From positions 22,435 to 86,434 of the forward strand of contig JAICTZ010000029.1 in assembly GCA_025936115.1 (NCBI GenBank): a DNA stretch of 64,000 nucleotides, in the 5' to 3' direction. Made by a program: the position numbers and the translations under genes. The notes under the pieces are model-generated. The model worked only from the letters and a program-made list of their open reading frames with translations, ran no database searches and was not told the DNA's origin. Below are positions 43,788 through 52,370 of the stretch, piece after piece (positions within the stretch are counted from its first letter, which is position 1; each line of letters begins with the position of its first letter). This stretch comes from Polyangiaceae bacterium. GTDB taxonomy: Bacteria; Myxococcota_A; Polyangia; Polyangiales; Polyangiaceae.

Positions 43788-44980
43788 TGATCCATCATCT
43801 TTTGAGTGACCTGCCAAGCTGCGTCGGTGCAAAGCTTGCAGGAAGCGCCATAGAACCAGGAGCGCAATGCGGTGTCGCCCATGAGCTGCACGCGCATCCA
43901 CGCGGTGACCGCCGCCTCGACCGGGCTCGGCGTCGTGCCGCGAAAGGTGATCCAGCTCGCATGATCGGCCGTCAGGTACGAGGCCAGCATCACGGGCTGG
44001 TTGTTGATGCCGTCGAAGGTCTTCTGGATCGTGCTGCACGGAACGGTCGTGTCGGCGCCGCCGCAGAAGAGCAGCGCGGGGCCGTGCAGGTTACGCTGCG
44101 TCGACGCTCCGCACAGCGCGAAGATCGTGGTGACGTGGCTGTCGCCGCCAGCGGTCGTGGTCGCAAAGCCGCCCTGCGAGTGGCCCGTCGCGCCGACGTG
44201 CGACGTATCGATCCGTTGATAGAGCTCGCTCGTGGGGTCGTCGTTCTGCGCGAGCACCCAGGTCACTCCTGCCACCATCGGGGGCGGATCTCCCTGCCCC
44301 ACGTTGGGACTATCCGAGGCAATGACGACGAAGCCGTGCGAGGCGAGCTGGTTCAGCAGCACCTTGTAGAGGCTCGGGTTCGAGCCCGTGCCGTTGCCCC
44401 ACGTGACCACGGGATGGCAGAGGCCGCCCTCGGCGAGATCCTTGGGCCGGAACAGCGTGAACGCGACGGGTGCGCCGCCGTCTGCGCCCTCACCCGCGGC
44501 GGGGCCGACGTTCGTTTCCGTCACCGTCGCGAAGGGCCCGGCCACGGTCGGATCGGCTGCCGGCCATGCACCGACCGTGCAGCCGCCGCTCGAGCCGCCT
44601 GCACCCGACCCTGCCACGCTGCCGGACGTGCCGCCCGAGGGAGTGGACGGCGAACCGCCACTCCCGGCACTGCCGCCACTGGACGCCGCGCGTCCGGCGC
44701 CGCCCGGCGACGTAGTGCCCGCCGCTCCACCTGCACCGCCGCTCGCAACGGCAGCACCGCTACCGCCTGAGCCACCGCTGGCGCCCGAGCCATTACTCCC
44801 GCCGGAAGTACTCAGCGTGCCGCCGATCGCTCCGGTGTCGTCGCCCGCTGTGCCGCCGGCAGCAGCCGACACGCTCCCACCGGCTCCAGGCGTCGAACCA
44901 CCGCTGCCCGAATTGCTACAGGCTACGAGACTGACCACCGCCGGTGCCGCGAACCACGCGAGCCATGCGAGCCTTGGAAT
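43784..44980 (-). CDS. Alpha/beta hydrolase lipoprotein with C-terminal CKxCTDxAW motif
   Basis: The stop at 43784 and body are secure; the start is not. A GTG at 44938 would leave only MVSLVAC, too short for a signal. In frame upstream the sequence codes LAWLAWFAAPAVVSLVAC, an ideal leader, but no ATG or GTG opens it; an ATT at 44980 is a possible rare start. The linker is followed by an alpha/beta hydrolase domain with HPVVTWGNGTGSNP, the elbow TGHSQGGFAT, an ADTTVPC loop and DHASW for the His. This resembles PET-hydrolase/cutinase-type enzymes. The C-terminus SCKLCTDAAWQV recurs in 48446-49789 and 49821-51194. It follows the second DUF1552 gene directly. Confidence 0.82.
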   Translation of the reverse strand: MPRLAWLAWFAAPAVVSLVACSNSGSGGSTPGAGGSVSAAAGGTAGDDTGAIGGTLSTSGGSNGSGASGGSGGSGAAVASGGAGGAAGTTSPGGAGRAASSGGSAGSGGSPSTPSGGTSGSVAGSGAGGSSGGCTVGAWPAADPTVAGPFATVTETNVGPAAGEGADGGAPVAFTLFRPKDLAEGGLCHPVVTWGNGTGSNPSLYKVLLNQLASHGFVVIASDSPNVGQGDPPPMVAGVTWVLAQNDDPTSELYQRIDTSHVGATGHSQGGFATTTAGGDSHVTTIFALCGASTQRNLHGPALLFCGGADTTVPCSTIQKTFDGINNQPVMLASYLTADHASWITFRGTTPSPVEAAVTAWMRVQLMGDTALRSWFYGASCKLCTDAAWQVTQKMMDQ

Positions 44981-44999
44981 ACTCGCTGTCTGCGCGCGT

Positions 45000-46451
45000 T
45001 CACGCCTTGACAGCCGCGATGTCCTTCCCGCTGCTCGAGCCGAAGTTGGGGCTCGCCATGCCGGTCGCCGCGGTGATGATCGTGTTGTAGAGCTGCGCGT
45101 TGTTCGCGCCCGCCGCGTCGACGTATTGACCCTGCTTGAGCAGGCCGCCGCCGTTGCCCCACAGAATGAAGGGCACGTTCCTCATCGTGTGATTACCCTC
45201 GGCGACGTGGTTCGTCCAAAGCACGATGGCGTTGTTCTGGAGACCACGGTCTGCAAAGTGTTTGAACGAGCTGGCGAGCGTCTTCATGCGCAGCTGATCG
45301 ATCTCGGCGTGAGCGGCCTCCGCCGTGGAGTTCGAGCCTACGGCGCCGTCGGACTGGGTCCGGTGGCTGATGTAGTGGAAGTTCCAGTTACCGAGCGTCG
45401 TGTTCGAGGGGACTTGATAGATCGTGTGGTCGGTGCCGTCGCCCCACTGCAGCGTCCCGGTGCGGTTGTAATCGCAGGCGAATGCCAGCGCGACGAGGCC
45501 CATGTGGAGGTCAACGATGTTCTCGATGCCGCCGTTGGGGACGTTCGTTGCGTTGTACTTCCAGGTCGAGAGGGCGTCGTAAACCGAGGTGTCGATGCCG
45601 TCGAGCGTGCAGCCGATGGTCGCCATTTGCGTGCCCATCTGCATCATCGTGTTCTCGCTGTCGCGGATCGCGTCGAAGTGCTGCTTCAAACGCTGTACGT
45701 CCGCGGCGCTGAGCTTCGGATTTTGCATCAGCGAGTTCAGCTCCGCGCGCACGAGGTCGTTCACGCTGTTGCGCTTCTTCACGAGCTCCTCGGCCAGCGG
45801 ATTCGACCCGCCGGTGCCGCCGGTCCCGGTGCTTCCCGTGCCGGCGGTGCCGCCGCCGCTACCCGCAGGCGACGCAAGGCCCGTGAGCTTTTGATAAAGC
45901 TTGTACGGATTGTCCACCGACGCGCGCACCTTCGAACTGGCGTCGAACGACAAGCGATCGGCGATGAAGCCGTTCTTGAGATTGCCGGCGTAAAGCGTCA
46001 TCGGATCCGTGCCCATCGGATTGACGACCTGGGAGATGACGAAATCGACGGAAGGTCCGGTGGCGGTGGCTTGGCTGCCGTTGCCGGTCGGCGTCTTCCC
46101 GGTGAGCGCCTGCGAGAGACCCTGCGCGTGACCGCAGCCCGTAGGCCCGGTGAGCGGGAAGTTGATGCCCTTGACGATCAACAGATCCTTCGAAAGGTCG
46201 GCGAGCGCGTCGACCGCTTTGCCGGACGCGAGGAGCCCGCTGAGAGCGCCCGTGCTCGCCGGCCAGAATCGCTTCGGCTCGACGCCGCAGGCGGCGCACA
46301 TGAAGAACGTGAAGATGGGCTGCGCGTCGGCCGCCCAGGCGGACCGCTCCGGCAGACCCTCGAGAAATGGCAAGCCGATGGCCACGCCACCCGCGCCGTA
46401 CAGGAACGCTCGACGGTTGACGACCTTGCGACGATTGATGCGCGGGTTCAC
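45000..46451 (-). CDS. DUF1552 protein, Tat-type signal (copy 2)
   Basis: 483 residues; start overlaps the stop of the DUF1592-type gene at 46448. Twin-arginine leader NRRAFLYGAGGVAIGLPFLEG is the family norm. Core features: PIFTFFMCAACGVEPKRFWP (Cys-containing, unlike copy 1), LLIVKGINFPL, a GCGHAQGLSQALTG segment, then EDL-type helices and a C-terminal DHTIYQVPSN, WGNGGGLLKQGQYVD region. A Gly/Thr loop (GSGGGTAGTGSTGTGG) is inserted at about residue 205, echoing the neighbouring linkers. The function of the family is not known. It lies second in a probable four-gene operon. Confidence 0.92.
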   Translation of the reverse strand: MNPRINRRKVVNRRAFLYGAGGVAIGLPFLEGLPERSAWAADAQPIFTFFMCAACGVEPKRFWPASTGALSGLLASGKAVDALADLSKDLLIVKGINFPLTGPTGCGHAQGLSQALTGKTPTGNGSQATATGPSVDFVISQVVNPMGTDPMTLYAGNLKNGFIADRLSFDASSKVRASVDNPYKLYQKLTGLASPAGSGGGTAGTGSTGTGGTGGSNPLAEELVKKRNSVNDLVRAELNSLMQNPKLSAADVQRLKQHFDAIRDSENTMMQMGTQMATIGCTLDGIDTSVYDALSTWKYNATNVPNGGIENIVDLHMGLVALAFACDYNRTGTLQWGDGTDHTIYQVPSNTTLGNWNFHYISHRTQSDGAVGSNSTAEAAHAEIDQLRMKTLASSFKHFADRGLQNNAIVLWTNHVAEGNHTMRNVPFILWGNGGGLLKQGQYVDAAGANNAQLYNTIITAATGMASPNFGSSSGKDIAAVKA

Positions 46452-48238
46452 GGGTTACCTCCGACGTGCGTCCGGAACGCGTCGTTTTGTACCAAGGCGA
46501 GCATCACCGCTTTGAGCGAGCCGCCCGACTGCAGACTGACCGACCCGAGCTGTTCGACCACGGGGCGCTCCGTTTCCACCATGTCGCGCTCGAGCGCGTA
46601 GCTCGCCATCTTCTTCGCCCAGCATTGGTGGGCTTGCGTGCCGTTGGCGATGATTTGCAGGAGCTCCGGAGCTCCGCTGTAAGACTGGGTTCCGTCGGCG
46701 AACGGGTAGCTGCCCGTCGTGTCCACGGGCTTGCCGTTGTCGGTCGTTCGGTAACGGCCGACACCGTCGAAGTCCTCGAACGCGAAGCCGACCGGATTGA
46801 TGTACACGGTGTGGCAGGGAACGCCACAGGTGTTGGTGAGTGATTCGTAGCGCTCCCGATTCGTCTGGTTCGTCTCGAGCGCCGGGACCGCGGGAAGCAT
46901 CATGCTCGGCGGGCCGAGCTCGACGCAGAGCGTATCGAAGTTGATGCGCACGCCACGGTGAATCGAGTCGGGTTCGTCGTTGAGCGCCCACAGCGTGAGG
47001 AACGGCGCCTGTGAGTACCAGCCCATGCGGTCGGAGAGCGCTACTTGCTGCACCGCCGTCCCAGTGACCTTCACTCCGTAGAGTGACGCCATGAGCGGGC
47101 CGGCAAACCCGACGTTGGTGGTCAGGATGTCCTTGACGCCGAGATTTTGGGAGTAGACGAAGTCGAAGAAGGAGTTTGCCGCGGTCGTGAACTCCGCCTT
47201 CAAGCCGTCGCTGTAGCCCTGGACGTTGTCCTTCGTGATGGTGTCGATCAGAGCGATTTTGTAGAGCTGGTTGTGCATCTCGCGGATCGACGTGACGGCC
47301 GCGGGATCTTCGAGCATCGTTTTCGCTTGCGCCGCGGCGCCCGCCGCCGTGTCGAACGAACCCTGAGCGGCCGCGTCGAGCATCGCGTCGCTCGGCGTCG
47401 TATTGCGGATCCAGAGCGACAGCTTGGCCGCCATCTCGTAGCCGGAGAGCGGCGCGCCGTTGTCGCCCATCTCCATGCGATAGAGGAAGTTCGGTGACTG
47501 CAGCATCGCCGTGATCACGAGCGCAGCGCCCTTCGTGAAGGCGGACTGCGAGCCCGAGTAACTCGAGCCCGTGTTGAACAGCGTCGTGTACGACGTGACT
47601 TCGGCTGCAGTGAGATCGCGCCGGAAGGCTCGGCGCCCGAACGTCTTGATGAACGTCGCCGCATCCGTCGTGGAGACCACGGCCTTGATCGCCTGGTCGG
47701 TCGCCGTCACCTGTGCGGCCACCGCCTCCGCGGCGCTCTGGAAGTCCGACCAATTGTTGTTGTCGATGATGACGACGCGTTCGTTGTTGTCGAAATCCGT
47801 CAGACCAGGAACGGCATGCAAAAATTGATCAGATTGCCCGGTCGGTGCGTTGAGCTTCAAAATATCTCTAACGCTGTTTTCCCACTGGCTGTTGGTGAGC
47901 CGGAGGAAGCGACTGTAGAGCGGCATGCCGGACATGGACACGCCGTTCCCGTCGGCCGACGTACCTGACGTGCCGCTCGTACCTGACGTGCCGCTCGTAC
48001 CCGAGGTGCCACTCGTACCGGACGTGCCGCTCGTACCGCCGGTACCGTTCATATGGCCGGTGCCGCCGCTCCCGCCGGCATTTGGGCCGTTGCCGCCCGT
48101 GGTCGAGGTCGCGCCTGTTCCCGAGGAGCCCTGGCTCGGCCCAGAGACAGTTGCCGTGCAGGCGAACGCCGCGCCGGCGAGAGGCGCGAGCGCCAACGCC
48201 AGCCACGTCGGCAATCGGACCGGATGCGATTTTTTCAC
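46448..48238 (-). CDS. DUF1592-type cytochrome-like lipoprotein (copy 2)
   Basis: About 596 residues from a GTG at 48238 (another GTG six bases upstream). The leader ends AGAAFAC; the linker is a run of SGT repeats. Family segments: FLRLTNSQWENSVRDIL (DUF1587), FGRRAFRRDL (DUF1595), GYEMAAKLSLWIRNTTP (DUF1592), HRGVRINFDTLCVELGPP (DUF1588) and the C-terminal DUF1585 part. The haem-like motif reads CGVPCH, i.e. C-x3-C-H, where copy 1 has the standard C-x2-C-H. The start of DUF1552 overlaps its stop. It heads the operon that includes a DUF1552, an alpha/beta hydrolase and a CE1 esterase. Function unknown. Confidence 0.92.
   Translation of the reverse strand: MKKSHPVRLPTWLALALAPLAGAAFACTATVSGPSQGSSGTGATSTTGGNGPNAGGSGGTGHMNGTGGTSGTSGTSGTSGTSGTSGTSGTSGTSADGNGVSMSGMPLYSRFLRLTNSQWENSVRDILKLNAPTGQSDQFLHAVPGLTDFDNNERVVIIDNNNWSDFQSAAEAVAAQVTATDQAIKAVVSTTDAATFIKTFGRRAFRRDLTAAEVTSYTTLFNTGSSYSGSQSAFTKGAALVITAMLQSPNFLYRMEMGDNGAPLSGYEMAAKLSLWIRNTTPSDAMLDAAAQGSFDTAAGAAAQAKTMLEDPAAVTSIREMHNQLYKIALIDTITKDNVQGYSDGLKAEFTTAANSFFDFVYSQNLGVKDILTTNVGFAGPLMASLYGVKVTGTAVQQVALSDRMGWYSQAPFLTLWALNDEPDSIHRGVRINFDTLCVELGPPSMMLPAVPALETNQTNRERYESLTNTCGVPCHTVYINPVGFAFEDFDGVGRYRTTDNGKPVDTTGSYPFADGTQSYSGAPELLQIIANGTQAHQCWAKKMASYALERDMVETERPVVEQLGSVSLQSGGSLKAVMLALVQNDAFRTHVGGNP
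47961..48050. repeat. 18-bp tandem repeats encoding the SGTSGT linker
   Basis: Five units close to GTACCTGACGTGCCGCTC, the first two identical and the rest with one to four changes. They encode repeated S-G-T on the minus strand in the linker of the DUF1592-type lipoprotein. Confidence 0.85.
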
Positions 48239-48445
48239 GAGCACGCCTCCAATTGGGATGTAACGACCATGATCTCTTCCACCGGTCTCGCAGCAGTGCC
48301 CCTGACCGACCATTTCCGTCGACGCATGTGCTCGTAATATCCGAGGGTTTCAGCGCGCGAAGAATAAACCTTCTGAGTTGTATTATTCGACGCGACGGGC
48401 CGCTCGACCCAGCGCAGCGGGCCCGTCCGGTTAGTAACCAGACGC

Positions 48446-49789
48446 TCAAGGTACATGCGCGGATTTCACTTCCCACGCGCTGTCGGTGCAGTACTTACAT
48501 GTCGCACCGACGAGGGCTCCTTTGCCCGTGGCAGTTTCGTCACCCTTGAGCCACCAGTTCAGCCAGGCAAGATCGATCTTCGTGAAATCACCTCCGCCGG
48601 CTTGGAAGAGGTCGCCGCCGTGGCCAAGGTCCTTGCTAAACCACATGACTGGAACGTCGAGCTTGCTGATGGCGTCGTAGCCTTCGGCGCCGCCGTCGTA
48701 GGCGATGTCGTCGGGGCCACCGAGCACGAAGAGAACGGGCGTGTGGATCAAATCGTAAAATGACTGATCAGCGCCGGCCATGCCGCTGCTGTTGACGCCC
48801 CAGGTGACGATGCGCGGGTCGAGCACCGTGCCCTGCGACATGAGTCCTCCGCACGAGAAGCCGTTCGAGGCGACCTTGGTCGTGTCGAGACTCTGGTAGT
48901 ACGCGCTGCACGGCTTCGCGTTCTCGGCGATCGCCCAGTCGATGTACGCCATGAGCGGCGCGGCCATCTCGGCGAGCTTCGAGCGATCCATCGTGATGTT
49001 GCCGGTGCCGTTCGGCGTTCCGTCGGCGACGACGAAGTAACCGTAGGAGGCGATCTCGGCCATCGCCGTCGAGTTCGAAAGTCCGTCCTGCGAACAGCCG
49101 CCCTCGCCCCAAACGAAGATTGGATATTTTTCGCTGCCGCCGAGATCACTCGGCCTGAAGATGGTGCCGGATTTGATCCCGCTGCCCGAATTGGTCTCGA
49201 CCGTGACCTTGTGAGGGCCGCTGCCGCTGACTTTCGTGTTCACGGGCTGCGACGCCGTGCACGTTCCCGACGCTGTCGTGCCCGCGCTTCCCGCTGCTCC
49301 GGAGCCGCTGCTTCCACCGAGTGCGGCTCCTCCGCTGCCACGACCGCCGCTGCCGCGACCACCGGCGCCGTTGCGCCCCGCGGTCGCCATGCTGCCCGCG
49401 CTTCCCGCGACGGGCATACCGCCGTCCCCACCCGCACCGGCGCGGGCTCCGGCGCCAATACCGCCGGAACCCGCGTTCATGGTGCCCGCCCCTGCCGTCC
49501 CGCCCGCGCTGATCGAAGCGCCGGTGCCTGACGCGCCGCCGCTCGAGCTGCCCGCAGTCGCGCCCGTGCTGCCTGCCGCACCAGGTTGTCCGCCTGCCGC
49601 ACCAGGTTGTCCGCCTGCCGGTACCTGGCTGCCGCCGGTTCCGAGCGTGCCGCTGCTGCCAAGTGCACCACCCGTGTTCAGCGTACCGCCGGTTCCTCCA
49701 TTTCCGTTTCCATCGCCGCCGCAGCCGTAGGCGCCGAGCACCAACGTGGCTGCGAAAAGCATCGCGCGTGATTCGTGGTGCATGATCAT
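48446..49789 (-). CDS. Alpha/beta hydrolase lipoprotein, CKxCTDxAW family (tandem copy A)
   Basis: 447 residues. Leader MIMHHESRAMLFAATLVLGAYGC, linker to about residue 175, then an alpha/beta hydrolase domain: TVETNSGSGIKSGTIFRPSDLG, PIFVWGEGGCSQDG, SYGYFVVADGTPNG, the nucleophile elbow SNGFSCGGLM, FVLGGPDDIAYD carrying the acid, and KDLGHGGD with the His. C-terminus ATCKYCTDSAWEVKS. The closest relative is the next gene (49821-51194), so this is a tandem duplication. The fold matches dienelactone-hydrolase/PET-hydrolase-type lipases; an acetyl-xylan or feruloyl esterase role is only suggested by context. Confidence 0.88.
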   Translation of the reverse strand: MIMHHESRAMLFAATLVLGAYGCGGDGNGNGGTGGTLNTGGALGSSGTLGTGGSQVPAGGQPGAAGGQPGAAGSTGATAGSSSGGASGTGASISAGGTAGAGTMNAGSGGIGAGARAGAGGDGGMPVAGSAGSMATAGRNGAGGRGSGGRGSGGAALGGSSGSGAAGSAGTTASGTCTASQPVNTKVSGSGPHKVTVETNSGSGIKSGTIFRPSDLGGSEKYPIFVWGEGGCSQDGLSNSTAMAEIASYGYFVVADGTPNGTGNITMDRSKLAEMAAPLMAYIDWAIAENAKPCSAYYQSLDTTKVASNGFSCGGLMSQGTVLDPRIVTWGVNSSGMAGADQSFYDLIHTPVLFVLGGPDDIAYDGGAEGYDAISKLDVPVMWFSKDLGHGGDLFQAGGGDFTKIDLAWLNWWLKGDETATGKGALVGATCKYCTDSAWEVKSAHVP

Positions 49790-49820
49790 CTCGTGGTGCG
49801 GAGGACTGGTTTCGTCGTGC

Positions 49821-51194
49821 TCAGGGCAGGTTCGCGGATTTTACTTCCCAGGCGCTGTCGCTGCAGTACGTGCAGCTCGCGCCGACGAGGACGCCTTTGC
49901 CGGTCGCCGTCTCGTCGCCCTTGAGCCACCAGTTGAACCAGCCCAAGTCGATCTTGGTGAAGTCTCCGCCGTTCTTGCCGAAGAGATCGCCGCCGTGACC
50001 GAGGGCTTTGCTAAATAGCATGATCGGAATCCCCATGCCGCTCAGGTTCGTGTAGTCGCGTTCGCCGTTCTCGTAGGCGACGTCGTCCGACCCGCCGAGC
50101 ACCACCAACACCGGCGTGTGAACCGTCTTGTAGAACGCTTGGTTCGCGCTCAAGAGCCCGCTGCTGTTCAGTCCCCACGTCGTGATGCGCGGATCCCCAG
50201 CGGTCCCTTCCGACATCAAGCCGCCGCAAGAAAAGCCGTTCGCGCCGATCTTCGTCGTGTCGAGGCTCTGGTAGTAGGCGCTGCAAGATTTCCCGTTCTC
50301 GGCGACCGCCCAGTCGACGTAGGCCAAGAGCGGCTTGCCCATCGACGCAGGGTTGGACGAGTCCATGGTGCGCGAGCCGCTGCCGTTCGGCGTGCCGTCC
50401 GCGATCACGAAGTAACCGTGCGACGCGAGCTCGGCCATGGCTGCCGAGTTCGACAAGCCGTTCTCGGAACAGCCGCCCTCACCCCATACGATGATGGGAT
50501 ACTTTTCCGCGCCGCCCAGATCGGTGGGACGGAAGATCGTGCCTTCGCTGATGCCCGCGTCGGAGTTCGTCTCGACGGTGACTTGATGCGTGCCGCTGCC
50601 CGAGACCTTCGTGCTCGAAGCTTTCGACGCCGTGCACGTTCCCGAACCGGTGCTGCCGCCCGCAGCTCCTGCTGCACCCGAGGCTCTGCCGGCAGCGCCC
50701 GCCGAGCCGGCCGCCATGCCTCCCGAGCCGCCTGCATCACCTGCTCGTCCCCCGGTCGTTTGACCCGCGCCGCCGGCACCCCCGCGACGCCCGCCGTTGG
50801 AATTCGCGCGGCCCCCGTTGCTGTCGGCGCCACCCGTTCCGCTACCGCCCGCTCCAGCGCCCGCAGCTGCTGCGCCGCCGCGTCCTACCGTGCCGCCGCT
50901 CGCTGATTGTCCGGAGCTGCCGCCGCTCGTGCCCGTGCCGCCGGTGCTCGTACCGCCGGTGCCCGTGCCGCCGGTGCCCGTGCCTCCCGTAGCCGATGCT
51001 GCCGCGCCGCCGCTCGCGGGTGGGTTCGTCGTCCCACCTGAGCCAAGGTTACCAGTTCCGCCCGTGCCGCCAGTTTGCACACCCGTCGTACCGCCGGAGC
51101 TCGGAACGTCACCGCCCGAGTCGCTGCAGCTCGAGAGAGCGAGTCCGAATATCCCAACGAACCATGACGCCAACAGAGGGGCTGCCGCTCTCAT
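49821..51194 (-). CDS. Alpha/beta hydrolase lipoprotein, CKxCTDxAW family (tandem copy B)
   Basis: 457 residues. Leader MRAAAPLLASWFVGIFGLALSSC, a long G/T/S linker, and a catalytic domain nearly collinear with copy A: TVETNSDAGISEGTIFRPTDLG, PIIVWGEGGCSENG, NGFSCGGLMSEGT elbow, VLGGSDDVAYE, KALGHGGD, and the end ASCTYCSDSAWEV (Cys pattern C-x2-C kept). Most sequence differences from copy A lie in the linker and leader. The 31-base gap to copy A implies co-transcription. Specificity unknown. Confidence 0.88.
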   Translation of the reverse strand: MRAAAPLLASWFVGIFGLALSSCSDSGGDVPSSGGTTGVQTGGTGGTGNLGSGGTTNPPASGGAAASATGGTGTGGTGTGGTSTGGTGTSGGSSGQSASGGTVGRGGAAAAGAGAGGSGTGGADSNGGRANSNGGRRGGAGGAGQTTGGRAGDAGGSGGMAAGSAGAAGRASGAAGAAGGSTGSGTCTASKASSTKVSGSGTHQVTVETNSDAGISEGTIFRPTDLGGAEKYPIIVWGEGGCSENGLSNSAAMAELASHGYFVIADGTPNGSGSRTMDSSNPASMGKPLLAYVDWAVAENGKSCSAYYQSLDTTKIGANGFSCGGLMSEGTAGDPRITTWGLNSSGLLSANQAFYKTVHTPVLVVLGGSDDVAYENGERDYTNLSGMGIPIMLFSKALGHGGDLFGKNGGDFTKIDLGWFNWWLKGDETATGKGVLVGASCTYCSDSAWEVKSANLP

Positions 51195-51287
51195 CGAATA
51201 ACTCCGCGCAGTTTGGAATGATCGGCTTTACATTGCCGATTCCATTCGCAGTCGCGCGCGCGGCGCAGGTTGGTCCAGGAAAGTGAC

Positions 51288-52370
51288 TCACAGCGTGTGG
51301 CGTTTGAGCACTGGCCACGCAACGTTCGGGTCACCCGGATCTTCGCCGCCACCCTGTTTGGTGCAGAGGATGACTTCGCTCCCGCCGCCGCAGGTCGAGT
51401 ACGCCGCGCAGCCGTTGGCGTCGGGTGCCGAGGCCGTTCCGGTGCACGCGTCGATCTCCGCCCATTTCTCGAACGTTGCTTCGGCGCCGAGGAACGTGAG
51501 TGGCATGCCCGGCACGAGTGAGGACGGGCCGCCCGCGTACGGCACGCGCGAGTCCGCGGTGCCGCGGAAAGAGATCACCGTGATCGGTCGCGGCGGAGTG
51601 CAGCCGTCGATGTTCTCCGCCAAGAGATCGAACGCCGCGGGCGCGACGGCCGCGAACACGTCCGCGGCGTGACAGCCCAAGTAATGAGCCATACCGCCTC
51701 CCGTCAGCACACCGACGGCGTACACGCGCTGCGAATCGATGCACGCGAGGCCGCGCACTTGCTCGACGAGCGCGCGAGCAAACGCCACGTCGTCGACGTT
51801 GGCGACGCAGCAGGGCCCGACGTTCCACGCCGTGCCAGCGGGTCCCTTCTTGCCGTCGGGGAACGCCATCACGACAGCTTCGGCATCGAGTACGGGCGGG
51901 TACGGCGAGTTCGCGAGCTCGTTCGCGCCCGAGCCGCCGATGCCGTGAAAGTCGAGCACGAGCGGCACTGCTTTGGTCCCGTCGTAGCTCGCTGGGGCGT
52001 GCAACACGTAGCTGCGCGTCACGCCGTCGACGACGACGGTTCGACTACTGTCCCCCGCAACGAGCGTCGCCGATTTGCATGCGACCGCGCCGCTGCCGGA
52101 GCTGCCGCCACCCGCGCCGGCTCTTCCCGCGTTACTCTCGCCCGCATTGCCGTTGCCCGAGCTGCCGGCAGCTGTGCCGGAGCTGCCGTTGCCGGAGCTC
52201 CCGTTGCCCGTGCCGGCCGCGCCAGCGTCGCCGCTGCCCGCGTGGCCGCCCGCGTTCTGCGCTGCGACGAGCGTGATCGCGTACAAGTCGTCGCGCGAGC
52301 AGCCGGCGAGGGCGGCAGTGACGAGCGCGAACGCAGTCGTCCGCCAGCACGCGCGCGCCTTCACAACCAA
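51288..52370 (-). CDS. CE1/PHB-depolymerase-like lipoprotein lacking the catalytic Ser and His
   Basis: 360 residues. Leader ending TAALAGC, a G/S/N linker to about residue 90, then a fold of the PHB-depolymerase/feruloyl esterase type: YVLHAPASYDGTKAVPLVLDFHGIGG, DDVAFARALVEQ, IDSQRVYAVGVLTGGGMAHYLGC, FRGTADSRVPY. In active enzymes the elbow reads G-x-S-x-G; here the codons give G-V-L-T-G, so the nucleophile is Leu. The usual GGGHxWP near the end is GGGEDPG, so the His is missing too, while the Asp is kept. It may be a carbohydrate-binding pseudo-esterase. It lies upstream of the tandem hydrolases on the same strand. Confidence 0.85.
   Translation of the reverse strand: MVVKARACWRTTAFALVTAALAGCSRDDLYAITLVAAQNAGGHAGSGDAGAAGTGNGSSGNGSSGTAAGSSGNGNAGESNAGRAGAGGGSSGSGAVACKSATLVAGDSSRTVVVDGVTRSYVLHAPASYDGTKAVPLVLDFHGIGGSGANELANSPYPPVLDAEAVVMAFPDGKKGPAGTAWNVGPCCVANVDDVAFARALVEQVRGLACIDSQRVYAVGVLTGGGMAHYLGCHAADVFAAVAPAAFDLLAENIDGCTPPRPITVISFRGTADSRVPYAGGPSSLVPGMPLTFLGAEATFEKWAEIDACTGTASAPDANGCAAYSTCGGGSEVILCTKQGGGEDPGDPNVAWPVLKRHTL

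Noticed and set aside
43225..43809. Pro-rich plus-strand proteins opposite the linkers (also at 1196-1900, 49236-49730 and 50797-51201)
   Set aside because: Pro-rich frames are the reverse complement of Gly-rich linkers and have no start context or leader.
44388..46601. 737-codon plus-strand frame across the hydrolase and DUF1552 genes
   Set aside because: The first part is the Pro/Ala complement of a Gly linker and the rest is antisense to DUF1552; no family match visible.
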